From: an uncultured Oscillospiraceae bacterium
GTDB taxonomy: Bacteria > Bacillota > Clostridia > Oscillospirales > Oscillospiraceae
Direction: 5' to 3'
DNA: 46,039 bases
NCBI GenBank assembly: GCA_944385405.1
Contig: CALWXB010000012.1
Location: 1-46,039, forward strand
Below the pieces are notes generated by a model that saw nothing but the letters and a program-made list of their open reading frames with translations, was not told where the DNA came from and did no database searches. Positions within the stretch are counted from its first letter, which is position 1, and the number at the start of each line of letters is the position of its first letter. This document shows, piece by piece, positions 15,358-23,612 of this stretch. The translations under genes and the position numbers were made by a program.

Positions 15358-17034
15358 ATGAAACGATGGCACCGATGGACTGCCGCCTGCTGCGCCCTGG
15401 CGCTGACGGCGGTCCTTACCGCGCCCGGCGGCAGAGCCGGGCGGGAGGATACATATGCCGGTACCGGCGAGGTGGTGGGTTATTACGCCGCCTGGGCCTC
15501 TCACTCCGGGTTTACCCCGGACCGGCTGCCCGCCGAGGAGCTGACGCAGATCAACTACGCCTTTGCCCAGATCGATCCGGATACCGGCGGTCTGGCGCTG
15601 GAGTACGAGACCCGGGACCGAAAGAACCTGGAGGCGCTGCGGGCGCTGCGCCGGGAGCATCCCCACCTGGATCTGGTGATCTCCGTGGGCGGCTGGTCGG
15701 ACTCTCAGTATTTTTCCGATGTGGCCGCCACGGCGGCGGGGCGGGAGACCTTTGCCGCCGCCTGTGCGGCGTTCCTCAAGACCCATGACCTGGACGGTGT
15801 GGACCTGGACTGGGAGTATCCTGTCTCCGGCGCCTCCGGCAGCGCCGGACGCCCGGCGGACAAAGGGAACTTTACGCTACTTCTGCAGGCGGTGCGCCGG
15901 GCACTGGACCGGCTGGAGCGGCAGGAGGGGCGGGAATATACCCTCAGTGTGGCCGGTGCCGCAGGGACGTGGTATCTGCGCAATATCGAACCCCGGGCTG
16001 TGGCGGAGATGGTGGACCACATTTTCATCATGGGCTACGATTTCGCCGGCCCCTGGAGCCAGCGCACGGGTCTCAACGCCCCGATGAGCAGCATCAGCAG
16101 CAGCGTGCAGGCGTACCTGGACAGCGGCGTTCCGGCGGAAAAGCTGGTGCTGGGCATCCCGCTTTACGGCTATCGCTACCAGGGTGTCTCCGGCGGGAGC
16201 CAGGGCGTGGGCGGCACATTTGACTCCGCCGCCTCCGTTACCTGGCGCTGGGTGAAGGCCAATGCGCTGAAGGATACGTCTCTTTCCGGTTTTCGTCGGG
16301 ATCAGGTGCCCTTCCTCTTCGGAAACAGGACCTTCATCAGCTATGAGGATCCGCAGTCCGTGGCAGTGAAAGCATCGCTGGCGGCGGAGCAGTCCCTGGG
16401 AGGCATCGGCTTCTGGGAGCTGTCTCAGGATGATGATGGGGAACTGGTCCGGGCCGCCGCCGCGGCCTTTGGAGCGGCGGATGGATTCCGGGATGTGGCG
16501 GCGGATGCCTGGTACGCCTCTGCGGTGGAATATGTCCGCCGCCGGGGACTGATGCAGGGCGTTACCGCCACGGCCTTCCGTCCGGCGGTCTCTGGCAGCG
16601 GCGGTATCCGGGCGGCGCTCCTCTGCCGCCTGGCAGGCAGTCCCCAGACAGGCGCTTGTGATTTTTACGATGTCCCGGCGGGTGCCTACTATGCTTCCGC
16701 CGCAGCGTGGGCCCAGGCCCGGGGCGTGGTGACCGGCTACGGTGACGGTACCTTCCGTCCCGACGGCGCCGTTACCCGGCAGCAGCTGGCGGCCATGCTG
16801 TACCGCTATGCCCGGCTGCAGGGGGCGGATCTCTCAGCCGGAGCGGATCTCACTGCCTATCCGGACGGAGACACGGTTCCCGCGTACGCCCGGGAGGCCC
16901 TTTCCTGGGCGGTGGGGGCCGGTGTGCTGCGGGGACGCGCCGACGGACGGCTGGACGGCGGCGGCACAGCGTCCCGGGCGGAGCTGGCGGTGCTGCTCCA
17001 GCGGTTCTGCCAGGAGGTACTGGAGCTGGAGTGA
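15358..17034 (+). CDS. Exported glycoside hydrolase family 18 protein with three SLH domains
   Basis: A 558-aa surface enzyme. Residues 1 to about 30 form a signal peptide (basic start, then a hydrophobic ALALTAVLTAP segment). A GH18 TIM barrel follows: VVGYYAAW, INYAFAQ, ISVGGWSDS, catalytic LDGVDLDWEYP at about 146-156 with the acid Glu intact, FIMGYDFAGPW and GIGFWELSQDDDGEL. Three S-layer homology repeats end the protein (about 377-430, 438-490, 500-555), recognisable by FRDV/FYDV, WAQARGVVTGYGDGTFRP and the GRADGRLDGG analogue. SLH domains normally bind pyruvylated secondary wall polymer. The first SLH is degenerate around its last helix. Likely a cell-wall or chitin-type glycan hydrolase; the substrate is not determinable. 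ATG 15358 follows AAAGGAG. Confidence 0.93.
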   Translation: MKRWHRWTAACCALALTAVLTAPGGRAGREDTYAGTGEVVGYYAAWASHSGFTPDRLPAEELTQINYAFAQIDPDTGGLALEYETRDRKNLEALRALRREHPHLDLVISVGGWSDSQYFSDVAATAAGRETFAAACAAFLKTHDLDGVDLDWEYPVSGASGSAGRPADKGNFTLLLQAVRRALDRLERQEGREYTLSVAGAAGTWYLRNIEPRAVAEMVDHIFIMGYDFAGPWSQRTGLNAPMSSISSSVQAYLDSGVPAEKLVLGIPLYGYRYQGVSGGSQGVGGTFDSAASVTWRWVKANALKDTSLSGFRRDQVPFLFGNRTFISYEDPQSVAVKASLAAEQSLGGIGFWELSQDDDGELVRAAAAAFGAADGFRDVAADAWYASAVEYVRRRGLMQGVTATAFRPAVSGSGGIRAALLCRLAGSPQTGACDFYDVPAGAYYASAAAWAQARGVVTGYGDGTFRPDGAVTRQQLAAMLYRYARLQGADLSAGADLTAYPDGDTVPAYAREALSWAVGAGVLRGRADGRLDGGGTASRAELAVLLQRFCQEVLELE

Positions 17035-17045
17035 TCCAGGATCAG

Positions 17046-17077
17046 GAAGCGGCGGCCTTTGGGCCGCCGCTTCTTTT
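17046..17077 (+). terminator. Intrinsic terminator after the GH18-SLH gene
   Basis: 12-bp perfect stem, arms 17046-17057 and 17062-17073, TTTG loop, followed by TTTT at 17074-17077. Confidence 0.9.
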
Positions 17078-17090
17078 CGCGGAATTTTCA

Positions 17091-17120
17091 TTGACGCGGC
17101 AGGCCGTTTCGGTGTAAAAT
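17091..17120 (+). promoter_or_regulatory. Promoter for the methyltransferase gene
   Basis: -35 TTGACG (17091-17096), 18-bp spacer, -10 TAAAAT (17115-17120), about 40 bp upstream of the start codon and directly after a terminator. Confidence 0.72.
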
Positions 17121-17160
17121 ATCATGTATTTTTATGTGAATCGGAATCGGAGGGCGCGTT

Positions 17161-18024
17161 ATGTGGATTGCGGACAAGTGGCGGGACTATGAGCTGCTGG
17201 ACTGCGGCGGCGGAGAAAAGCTGGAGCGCTGGGACAAGCAGCTGCTGGTGCGGCCGGATCCCCAGGCCATCTGGGAGACGCCCCGCCGGAATCCCGCCTG
17301 GAAGCGGGCGGACGGGCGGTATCTGCGCTCTCAGACCGGCGGCGGCCACTGGGAGAAAAAGGCCCTGCCGGAGAGCTGGAAGATCGCCTATGGGGAGCTG
17401 ACCTTTCAGGTAAAGCCCATGAATTTCAAGCATACGGGCCTCTTCCCGGAGCAGGCGGTGAACTGGGACTTTGCCATGGAGAAGATCCGCAATGCCGGCC
17501 GGCCCATCCGGGTGCTGAATCTCTTTGCCTATACCGGCGGGGCCACGGTGGCCTGCGCCAAGGCGGGGGCCAGCGTGTGCCATGTGGACGCGGCCAAGGG
17601 CATGGTGGCCTGGGCCAAGGAGAACGCCCGCCTTTCCGGACTGGAGGAGGCCCCCATCCGCTGGATCGTGGACGACTGTGCCAAGTTCGTGGAGCGGGAG
17701 ATCCGCCGGGGCAAGACCTATGACGCCATCATCATGGACCCGCCCAGCTATGGCCGGGGGCCCGGCGGCGAGGTGTGGAAGCTGGAGGAGAATCTGTACC
17801 CCTTTGTAAAGCTGTGCGCGGGGGTGCTGTCGGACAAGCCCTTGTTCGTCATTATCAATTCCTACACCACGGGACTGGCCCCCTCGGTGCTGGGATATCT
17901 GCTGCACCTGCTGGTGGCGGAGAAATACGGCGGCAAATGCACCTGGGACGAGCTGGGACTTCCAGTAACGGAGACGGGCCTGGCCCTGCCCTGTGGGGCC
18001 ACGGGCCGCTGGTTCAGCGAGTGA
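17161..18024 (+). CDS. Class I SAM-dependent methyltransferase, RlmI/RlmK-like
   Basis: A 287-aa predicted RNA (probably rRNA) methyltransferase. The SAM-binding fold shows motif I VLNLFAYTGGATVACAKAGA (about 118-137), an acidic residue after strand 2 (HVDAAKGMVAWAKENA), DDCAKFVEREIRRG, and catalytic motif IV MDPPSYGRGPGG (about 193-204). The preceding FKHTGLFPEQAVNWDFA is the substrate-side signature seen in RlmI/RlmK-type enzymes. No N-terminal PUA or THUMP domain is present, so the target base cannot be named. ATG 17161 follows GGAGGG. It has its own promoter and is followed by a T-less hairpin before ecfA1. Confidence 0.85.
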   Translation: MWIADKWRDYELLDCGGGEKLERWDKQLLVRPDPQAIWETPRRNPAWKRADGRYLRSQTGGGHWEKKALPESWKIAYGELTFQVKPMNFKHTGLFPEQAVNWDFAMEKIRNAGRPIRVLNLFAYTGGATVACAKAGASVCHVDAAKGMVAWAKENARLSGLEEAPIRWIVDDCAKFVEREIRRGKTYDAIIMDPPSYGRGPGGEVWKLEENLYPFVKLCAGVLSDKPLFVIINSYTTGLAPSVLGYLLHLLVAEKYGGKCTWDELGLPVTETGLALPCGATGRWFSE

Positions 18025-18039
18025 CGGCTGTGACGCCTG

Positions 18040-18063
18040 CCGGACCGGCTGGCTCCGGTCCGG
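18040..18063 (+). other. Stable hairpin between methyltransferase gene and ecfA1
   Basis: A 9-bp GC-rich stem, arms 18040-18048 (CCGGACCGG) and 18055-18063 (CCGGTCCGG), with loop CTGGCT. No T-tract follows, so it is not a normal intrinsic terminator. It could be a processing or stability element separating the two genes' mRNA segments. I see no good promoter between it and ecfA1. Confidence 0.6.
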
Positions 18064-18115
18064 GCGGAGGGATCCCAGGCGCGGCCCATATGATACTGCG
18101 GAAATGAGGACAACT

Positions 18116-18967
18116 ATGGCGGAGATCATCCGAACGGAAAACTTGCAATATGCCTACCCGGCGGAAGAAGGGGAGGCACCGTTCTATGCCCTGCGGGGCG
18201 TGGACACGGCCATCGAGAAGGGCAGCTTCGTGGTGGTGCTGGGGCACAACGGCTCCGGCAAATCCACCTTTGCCAAGACCCTCAACGCGGTGCTGCTGCC
18301 CGCCGGCGGCAAGGTCTATGTAGAGGGGATGGACACCCTGGACGAAAATCTGCTGCTGGCCGTCCGGCGGACAGTGGGCATGGTGTTCCAGAACCCGGAC
18401 AACCAGATCGTGGCCAACGTGGTGGAAGAGGACGTGGCCTTTGCCCCGGAGAACCTGGGGGTGCCGCCGGAGGAGATCCGCCGCCGGGTGGACGACGCGC
18501 TGGCGGCGGTGGGGATGAGCGAATTCGTCACCCACGCGCCTCATCTGCTCTCCGGGGGACAAAAGCAGCGCATCGCCATCGCCGGCGTCATTGCCATGGA
18601 GCCGGAATGCATCGTGCTGGACGAGGCCACCGCCATGCTGGACCCTGTGGGAAGGGCGGAGGTGCTCTCCACCGTGCACCGGCTCAACCGGGAAAAGGGG
18701 ATCACCGTGATCCTCATCACCCACCACATGAACGAGGCGGAGGACGCCGACCGCGTTCTCGTCATGGATGATGGGAAAGTGGTCATGGACGGTCCGCCCC
18801 AGGCGGTCTTCACCCGGGTGGAGGAGCTGCGGTCCATGGGACTGACGGTGCCGGACACTGTGGACCTCATGGACCGGCTGCGTCACCATGGGGTGGACGT
18901 GCCGCTGGATACCCTGCATGTGGAGGAGTGCGCCGACGCCATCGCTGCGGCATTTCAACGAAACTGA
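18116..18967 (+). CDS. ecfA1: ECF transporter ATPase EcfA1
   Basis: One of the two ATPases of the energy-coupling factor vitamin/micronutrient importer. The protein is 283 aa. Motifs are Walker A LGHNGSGKSTFAK (about 42-54), Q-loop VFQNPDNQIVA typical of EcfA1, signature LSGGQKQRIAIAGV (about 144), Walker B CIVLDEATAMLDPVG (DEAT as usual for this subunit), and H-loop ILITHHMNEA. A C-terminal extension of about 50 residues contacts the partner ATPase. ATG 18116 follows GAGGA. It works with EcfA2 and EcfT encoded immediately downstream. Confidence 0.97.
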   Translation: MAEIIRTENLQYAYPAEEGEAPFYALRGVDTAIEKGSFVVVLGHNGSGKSTFAKTLNAVLLPAGGKVYVEGMDTLDENLLLAVRRTVGMVFQNPDNQIVANVVEEDVAFAPENLGVPPEEIRRRVDDALAAVGMSEFVTHAPHLLSGGQKQRIAIAGVIAMEPECIVLDEATAMLDPVGRAEVLSTVHRLNREKGITVILITHHMNEAEDADRVLVMDDGKVVMDGPPQAVFTRVEELRSMGLTVPDTVDLMDRLRHHGVDVPLDTLHVEECADAIAAAFQRN

Positions 18968-18986
18968 CTGGAAGGAAGAGACGCCT

Positions 18987-19853
18987 TTGGAACCGATCCT
19001 GCAAATCAAACATCTCACCCATACCTATGGGATAGGCACGCCCTTCCAGCGCAGCGCGGTGGAGGACGTGAGCTTCGATGTCCGGGAAGGGGAGTTCCTG
19101 GGCATCATCGGACACACCGGCTCGGGAAAGTCCACGCTGATCCAGCATCTCAACGGACTGCTGCGGCCCACCTCCGGCCAGGTGCTGCTGGCGGGGAAGG
19201 ACATCTGGGCCGAGCCAAAAAAGATCCGGGACGTGCGGTTCCGGGTGGGGCTGGTGTTCCAGTACCCGGAGTATCAGCTTTTCGAGGAGACGGTGTACAA
19301 GGACATCGCCTTCGGCCCTACCAACATGGGCCGCACCGGGGCGGAGCTGGACCGCTGCGTCCGGGAGGCCGCCCGTCTGGTGGGCATCCGGGATGACCAG
19401 CTGGACAAGTCCCCCTTTGAGCTCTCCGGCGGACAGAAGCGCCGGGTGGCCCTGGCGGGGGTGCTGGCCATGGAGCCGGATGTGCTGATCCTGGACGAGC
19501 CCACCGCGGGGCTGGACCCCGCCGGGCGGGAAAACCTCATGGCCAACATCCGGGACTACCACCGCAACAAGCAAAAGACCATATTGCTGGTGAGCCACAG
19601 CATGGACGAGATCGCCCGGAACGCGGACCGCATCCTGGTCCTCAAGGGCTCCCATATCCTCATGAGCGGCGCGCCGGGGGAGGTGTTCGCCCGGGGCGCG
19701 GAGCTGCTGGCGGCGGGACTGGACGTGCCCCAGATCACCCGCATTGCCATGGCGCTGAAGGCCCGTGGCCTTCCCATCGACCCCGCCGTCTATACGGTGG
19801 AGGCGCTGGAGCGGCAGCTGCTGGCGCTGCGGAAAGGGGGCGCGGCATGCTGA
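18987..19853 (+). CDS. ecfA2: ECF transporter ATPase EcfA2
   Basis: Second ATPase of the ECF module, 288 aa. Walker A IGHTGSGKSTLIQ (about 41-53), Q-loop VFQYPEYQLFEETVYKDIAF (the EcfA2-type YPEYQLF), signature LSGGQKRRVALAG (about 145), Walker B LILDEPTAGLDPAG, and H-loop LLVSHSMDEIA. The start is TTG 18987 preceded by GGAAGGAAGAG, giving MEPILQIKHLTHTYG; no ATG or GTG fits. It lies 19 nt after ecfA1 and overlaps ecfT by 7 nt. EcfA1/EcfA2 heterodimer formation is known for the family. Confidence 0.97.
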   Translation: MEPILQIKHLTHTYGIGTPFQRSAVEDVSFDVREGEFLGIIGHTGSGKSTLIQHLNGLLRPTSGQVLLAGKDIWAEPKKIRDVRFRVGLVFQYPEYQLFEETVYKDIAFGPTNMGRTGAELDRCVREAARLVGIRDDQLDKSPFELSGGQKRRVALAGVLAMEPDVLILDEPTAGLDPAGRENLMANIRDYHRNKQKTILLVSHSMDEIARNADRILVLKGSHILMSGAPGEVFARGAELLAAGLDVPQITRIAMALKARGLPIDPAVYTVEALERQLLALRKGGAAC

Positions 19854-20653
19854 AGGACATCACCCTGGGACAGTATTTCCCGGGAAATACCATCGCCCAC
19901 CGGCTGGACCCCCGGACGAAGATCCTGCTGGTGGTGCTCTACATCGTGGCGCTGTTCTGCGCCAAGGGCATCGTCACCTACGCTCTGCTGGCGGCCTGTT
20001 TGGCCATCTGCGTGCGCATCTCCCATGTGGGGCTGCGGCAGCTGGTGCGGGGCCTCAAGCCGGTGCTCTTCATCATGATCTTCACCGGTATTTTGAACCT
20101 GTTCTTCACCCCCGGCACCCGGTACGTGGTGGAGTGGGGCTTTCTGCGGATCTCGGACACCGGCCTCTATAACGCCGTGTTCATGGTGCTGCGGATCATG
20201 CTGCTGATCATGGGCACCTTCCTCATGACTTACACCACCAGCCCTATCAGCCTCACTGACGGGCTGGAGCGGCTGCTGAACTGGATGAAGCGATTCCGCG
20301 TGCCGGTCCATGAGCTGGCCATGATGATGTCCATCGCATTGCGCTTCATCCCCACGCTCATCGAGGAGACAGATAAGATCATGTCTGCCCAGAAGGCCCG
20401 GGGTGCGGACTTTGAAAGCGGGAACCTGGTGCAGAAGGCCAAGGCTATGATCCCCATCCTGGTGCCCCTGTTCATCAGTGCGTTCCGCCGGGCGGACGAG
20501 CTGGCCACGGCCATGGAGTGCCGCTGCTACCACGGCGGCGAGGGCCGCACCCGGCTCCACGTGCTGCGCTATGCCCCTCGGGACATCATTGCACTGTGCC
20601 TGGGCGGCGCCATTACCGTGGGCGTGGTGGTGCTGAGTCGGTTCGGACTGTAA
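19847..20653 (+). CDS. ecfT: ECF transporter transmembrane protein EcfT
   Basis: The scaffold subunit joining the two ATPases to interchangeable substrate-binding EcfS proteins. The protein is 268 aa. It starts LKDITLGQYFPGNTIAHRLDPRTK (typical EcfT opening). Several hydrophobic helices lie at about 30-65, 75-92, 108-130 and 245-265. The coupling-helix region has QKARGADFES and the second motif AMECRCYHGGEGRTR. ATG 19847 lies inside the end of ecfA2 (7-nt overlap) behind AAAGGGGG. No EcfS gene is adjacent, so this is a shared (group II) module whose substrates depend on S components encoded elsewhere. Confidence 0.96.
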   Translation: MLKDITLGQYFPGNTIAHRLDPRTKILLVVLYIVALFCAKGIVTYALLAACLAICVRISHVGLRQLVRGLKPVLFIMIFTGILNLFFTPGTRYVVEWGFLRISDTGLYNAVFMVLRIMLLIMGTFLMTYTTSPISLTDGLERLLNWMKRFRVPVHELAMMMSIALRFIPTLIEETDKIMSAQKARGADFESGNLVQKAKAMIPILVPLFISAFRRADELATAMECRCYHGGEGRTRLHVLRYAPRDIIALCLGGAITVGVVVLSRFGL

Positions 20654-20668
20654 CGAAAGGAGACCGCC

Positions 20669-21565
20669 ATGAAACGCAGCTGGATGCAGATCACCTCTTT
20701 GACTCTCACCGCCGTGCTGGCAGTGGTGGTATTCTGGCAGGGCGCTCAGCTGGAAGCCTTGGAGCAGCAGCTGCGGGCAGGGCTGGATGAGCTGGAGGAT
20801 GTCGCCCGGACGGAGGCGGACAACGCCGCCAGCCGGGTGGAGACGGCCCTGCGGGAAGAAGCGGAGGTCATCACGGACTATGCCATGGTACCCACCGGGC
20901 TGGATAGGGAGACCCGCACCCTCACGGCGGACTGGACCGTGACGCTGCGGGCGTGGAGCGCGGATACCCGCGTCCAGGCGGAGCTGCCTGCGGCTGGGGA
21001 GACGCAGACGCTCACCCTGACCCATCAGGGCGGCGGCGTCTTTTCCGTGCCGGTGTCGCTGCCGGTGGAGCTGGAAGGTGGCATTGGCCCTGTGGTGGTC
21101 ACGGTGACCACCGGGGGCGTCAGCTCTGCGGAGAGCCTGGGCGGCTGGTGGAGCATCACCTGGCTGCTGCCGGTGCGCTACAGCGGCAGCGGCAGCGTCG
21201 GCGGCCACCCCCTGGAACTGCAGAATGGAAACGCGGAGCTGGGCGGCTGGGATGTTTTTTTGGTAGATGGTTGCGGTGCTGCGGCATCTGTGCACTCTCC
21301 GGTATTTCGCCTGCTGCAAAACGGAGAAATGGTGCAGGAGCTCCCCGGACAGCAGATCCGGGAGGATGGGACAGTCCGCCATGGCTGTACCGAGTGGCAG
21401 CCCCAGCCCTGCGCACCGGGAGATGAACTGGCTGTGACCTTCACCTGCACGGATGACTTTGGTTTGACCTATACGTTCACCCTGCGCCGCTACCGGGTGA
21501 CAGAGGATGGTCTGGAGCACATAAACGAGGACTCGGATGCCTACCCGGTCCTGACCTGGGAATGA
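20669..21565 (+). CDS. Membrane-anchored envelope protein of unknown function
   Basis: A 298-aa protein. Residues about 7-25 form one hydrophobic helix after a short basic start, so it is probably an N-in signal anchor. Residues about 26-68 are strongly helical and Glu/Leu/Ala-rich, likely coiled coil. The rest is beta-rich and Thr/Val/Gly-rich, with alternating patterns suggestive of two Ig-like sandwiches (for example TRTLTADWTVTLRAW and VVVTVTTGGVSS). Cys residues occur at about 201, 235, 242 and 256. ATG 20669 follows AAAGGAG. It separates ecfT from truA, genes that are usually adjacent. I do not recognise the family. Confidence 0.75.
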   Translation: MKRSWMQITSLTLTAVLAVVVFWQGAQLEALEQQLRAGLDELEDVARTEADNAASRVETALREEAEVITDYAMVPTGLDRETRTLTADWTVTLRAWSADTRVQAELPAAGETQTLTLTHQGGGVFSVPVSLPVELEGGIGPVVVTVTTGGVSSAESLGGWWSITWLLPVRYSGSGSVGGHPLELQNGNAELGGWDVFLVDGCGAAASVHSPVFRLLQNGEMVQELPGQQIREDGTVRHGCTEWQPQPCAPGDELAVTFTCTDDFGLTYTFTLRRYRVTEDGLEHINEDSDAYPVLTWE

Positions 21566-21574
21566 GGAGAAACC

Positions 21575-22330
21575 ATGCGCAACATCGCCCTGAAACTCAT
21601 GTACAACGGCACCGCCTATCACGGCTGGCAGGTGCAGAAAAATGCCGTCACCGTCTGTGAGACGCTGCAAAACGCCCTGGAGAAGATCACCGGCGCGCCG
21701 GTGCATCTCACCGGCTGCGGCCGCACCGACGCCGGCGTCCACGCCGAGCGGTATGTGGCCAATTTCCGCACAGAGAGCCGGATCCCCGTGGACCGGCTGC
21801 CCTTTGCCGTGAACACCCACACCCCGGAGGACATCGCCGTGAAGGAGGCCTTCGAGGTGGCGGAGGATTTCAACGCCATCGGCTCGTGCCTGAAAAAGGA
21901 ATATACATACCGCATCTATAACTCCCGGTTCAAGAATCCGTTTTACGTCAACCGGGCGTATTTCTACCCCAAGCGCCTGGACGAGGACTTTCTCAACCGG
22001 GCGGCCCATATGTTCGTGGGCACCCACGATTTTGCGGCGGTGCGCTCCGTGGGAACGGAGACGAAGTCCACCGTCCGCACCATTTACTACTGCGACGTCA
22101 CCCGCAGCGGAGACCTGCTGGAACTGAAGGTCTGCGCCAACGGGTTTTTGTATAACATGGTACGGGCCATCACCGGCACGGTGCTGTACGCGGCGGAGGG
22201 GAAATTCACCCCCGAGGACATCCCCGCCATCCTGGAGAGCGGGGACCGCACCGCCGCCGGCCCCACAGTGCCGCCGGGAGGACTGTACCTCACGAGATTA
22301 TGGTATGAGGATGAGCGACTCAATGGCTGA
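21575..22330 (+). CDS. truA: tRNA pseudouridine(38-40) synthase TruA
   Basis: Isomerises uridines 38-40 in the tRNA anticodon stem-loop. The protein is 251 aa. It opens IALKLMYNGTAYHGWQVQ and has GCGRTDAGVHAERYVANF, with the catalytic Asp in the RTDAGVH motif (about residue 52). LKKEYTYRIYN, FVGTHDFAAV, TVRTIYYCDV and LYNMVRAITGTVLYAAEG are further family blocks. ATG 21575 follows GAGGAG, 9 nt after the unknown gene's stop. Linkage of truA to ecfT is a frequent Firmicute pattern. Its 3' end overlaps the next gene. Confidence 0.97.
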   Translation: MRNIALKLMYNGTAYHGWQVQKNAVTVCETLQNALEKITGAPVHLTGCGRTDAGVHAERYVANFRTESRIPVDRLPFAVNTHTPEDIAVKEAFEVAEDFNAIGSCLKKEYTYRIYNSRFKNPFYVNRAYFYPKRLDEDFLNRAAHMFVGTHDFAAVRSVGTETKSTVRTIYYCDVTRSGDLLELKVCANGFLYNMVRAITGTVLYAAEGKFTPEDIPAILESGDRTAAGPTVPPGGLYLTRLWYEDERLNG

Positions 22331-23555
22331 GAGGACGAAAGACATCTGGAACGACAACGACGGTGAGGAAGAGCCCCGGCCCCGCCGCAGCCGCCTGCGG
22401 ACATTTCTGATCTTCTTTGCGACACTGGCAGTGGTGCTGCTGGTGGTGCTGGTGGCGGCCTATCGGGACGGCACGGGCTTTGACGTGCTGCGCCGCTATT
22501 TCAACTACGGCAGCGTGGAAAAGGCCGGCGGCGAGACGGTGTACGACTACGATGCCTCCTCCACCAACCGTTTTGCGGTGCTGGGGGATCATCTGGTGGT
22601 GCTCTCCTCCACCTCTCTGGAGCTGCTGGACCCCGACGGCGGGACGGTGTGGTCTGCGTCGGTGAAGATGGAAGCTCCCGCCCTGGAATCCGGCGGCGGC
22701 CGGGCCGTGGCCTACGACGTGGGCGGCACGGAGCTGTATGTCCTGGACGAGGAGGGACTGCTGCTGGAGCTCCATGCCGAGGAGACGGAGCCCTTTATTG
22801 CCGCCACGCTGAACCGGAAGGGCTGGCTGGCGGTGACTGCGGAGAAGCGGAACTATAAGGGCTGCGTCAGCGTCTATGATACAGAGCTGGACAGCGTCGT
22901 ATTCAGCTTCGATTCCTCCCGCCGCTTTGTGATAGACGCCTATGTCCTGGATGACGGCGAGCATGTGGCGGCGGTGACGCTGGGACAGGAGAACAGCGTC
23001 TTTGTCAGCAACGTGGTGCTCTACGATCTCACCGGCTCGGCCCCCAAGGCGGAGACGGAGGTGGAGGACGGTGTGGCGGTGGTGCCGGTGGCGGACTATG
23101 ACGTCTCCGACGGGCTGGTGGCCGCCATCGGCCAGCAGGGAGACGCCATTGTCACCGTGTCGGACACCGGTCTGACCTTTGCCGATGAGAAAGGCGAGGT
23201 GGCGGCGACCTACGGCTACCAGGGCGGCTACCTGCGGGAATACGATCTGGCGGGCGACGACTTTACGGTGCTGCTGCTGAGCCGCTATCAGACCGGCAGC
23301 GTGGGCCGGCTGGTGACGGTGGGCGCCGACGGCGCGGAGCTGGGGTCTTTGGACGTGAATCAGGAGGTGCTGGCCGTGTCCGCCTGCGGGCGGTATCTGG
23401 CGGTGCTGTATCTGGACAGTCTGGTGGTCTACAACCGGGATCTCCAGGTATATGCCTCGCTTACGGGAACGGATTTCGCCCGGTCCGTACTGATGCGCGC
23501 CGACGGTTCGGCGCTGCTGCTGTCCTCGGAGTCGGCAGGGCTGTTTTTGCCATAA
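22305..23555 (+). CDS. DUF5711-like single-pass membrane protein, beta-propeller type
   Basis: A protein of up to 416 aa. An acidic then basic cytoplasmic N-terminus leads into a transmembrane helix (FLIFFATLAVVLLVVLVAAY, about 34-53). The outer domain is made of repeated WD/PQQ-propeller-like beta units: FAVLGDHLVVLSSTSLELLD, AVAYDVGGTELYVLDEEG, LAVTAEKRNYKGCVSVYD, FVSNVVLYDLTG and LAVLYLDSLVVYNRDLQ. The composition fits the DUF5711 family known from Clostridia; function is unknown. Three in-frame ATGs (22305, 22311, 22323) overlap the end of truA. The last has GAGG 12 nt upstream, so the true start is uncertain by six codons. Confidence 0.78.
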   Translation: MRMSDSMAERTKDIWNDNDGEEEPRPRRSRLRTFLIFFATLAVVLLVVLVAAYRDGTGFDVLRRYFNYGSVEKAGGETVYDYDASSTNRFAVLGDHLVVLSSTSLELLDPDGGTVWSASVKMEAPALESGGGRAVAYDVGGTELYVLDEEGLLLELHAEETEPFIAATLNRKGWLAVTAEKRNYKGCVSVYDTELDSVVFSFDSSRRFVIDAYVLDDGEHVAAVTLGQENSVFVSNVVLYDLTGSAPKAETEVEDGVAVVPVADYDVSDGLVAAIGQQGDAIVTVSDTGLTFADEKGEVAATYGYQGGYLREYDLAGDDFTVLLLSRYQTGSVGRLVTVGADGAELGSLDVNQEVLAVSACGRYLAVLYLDSLVVYNRDLQVYASLTGTDFARSVLMRADGSALLLSSESAGLFLP

Positions 23556-23612
23556 GCGGTAAAACCTGCGGCCTGAGTTCACAAAACATTTGCATTTGAA
23601 AGGTAGGCAAAA

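Noticed and set aside
18025-18115. Promoter for ecfA1 (TATGAT near 18088)
   Set aside because: There is no -35-like hexamer at proper spacing in this GC-rich stretch, so read-through from upstream is equally possible.
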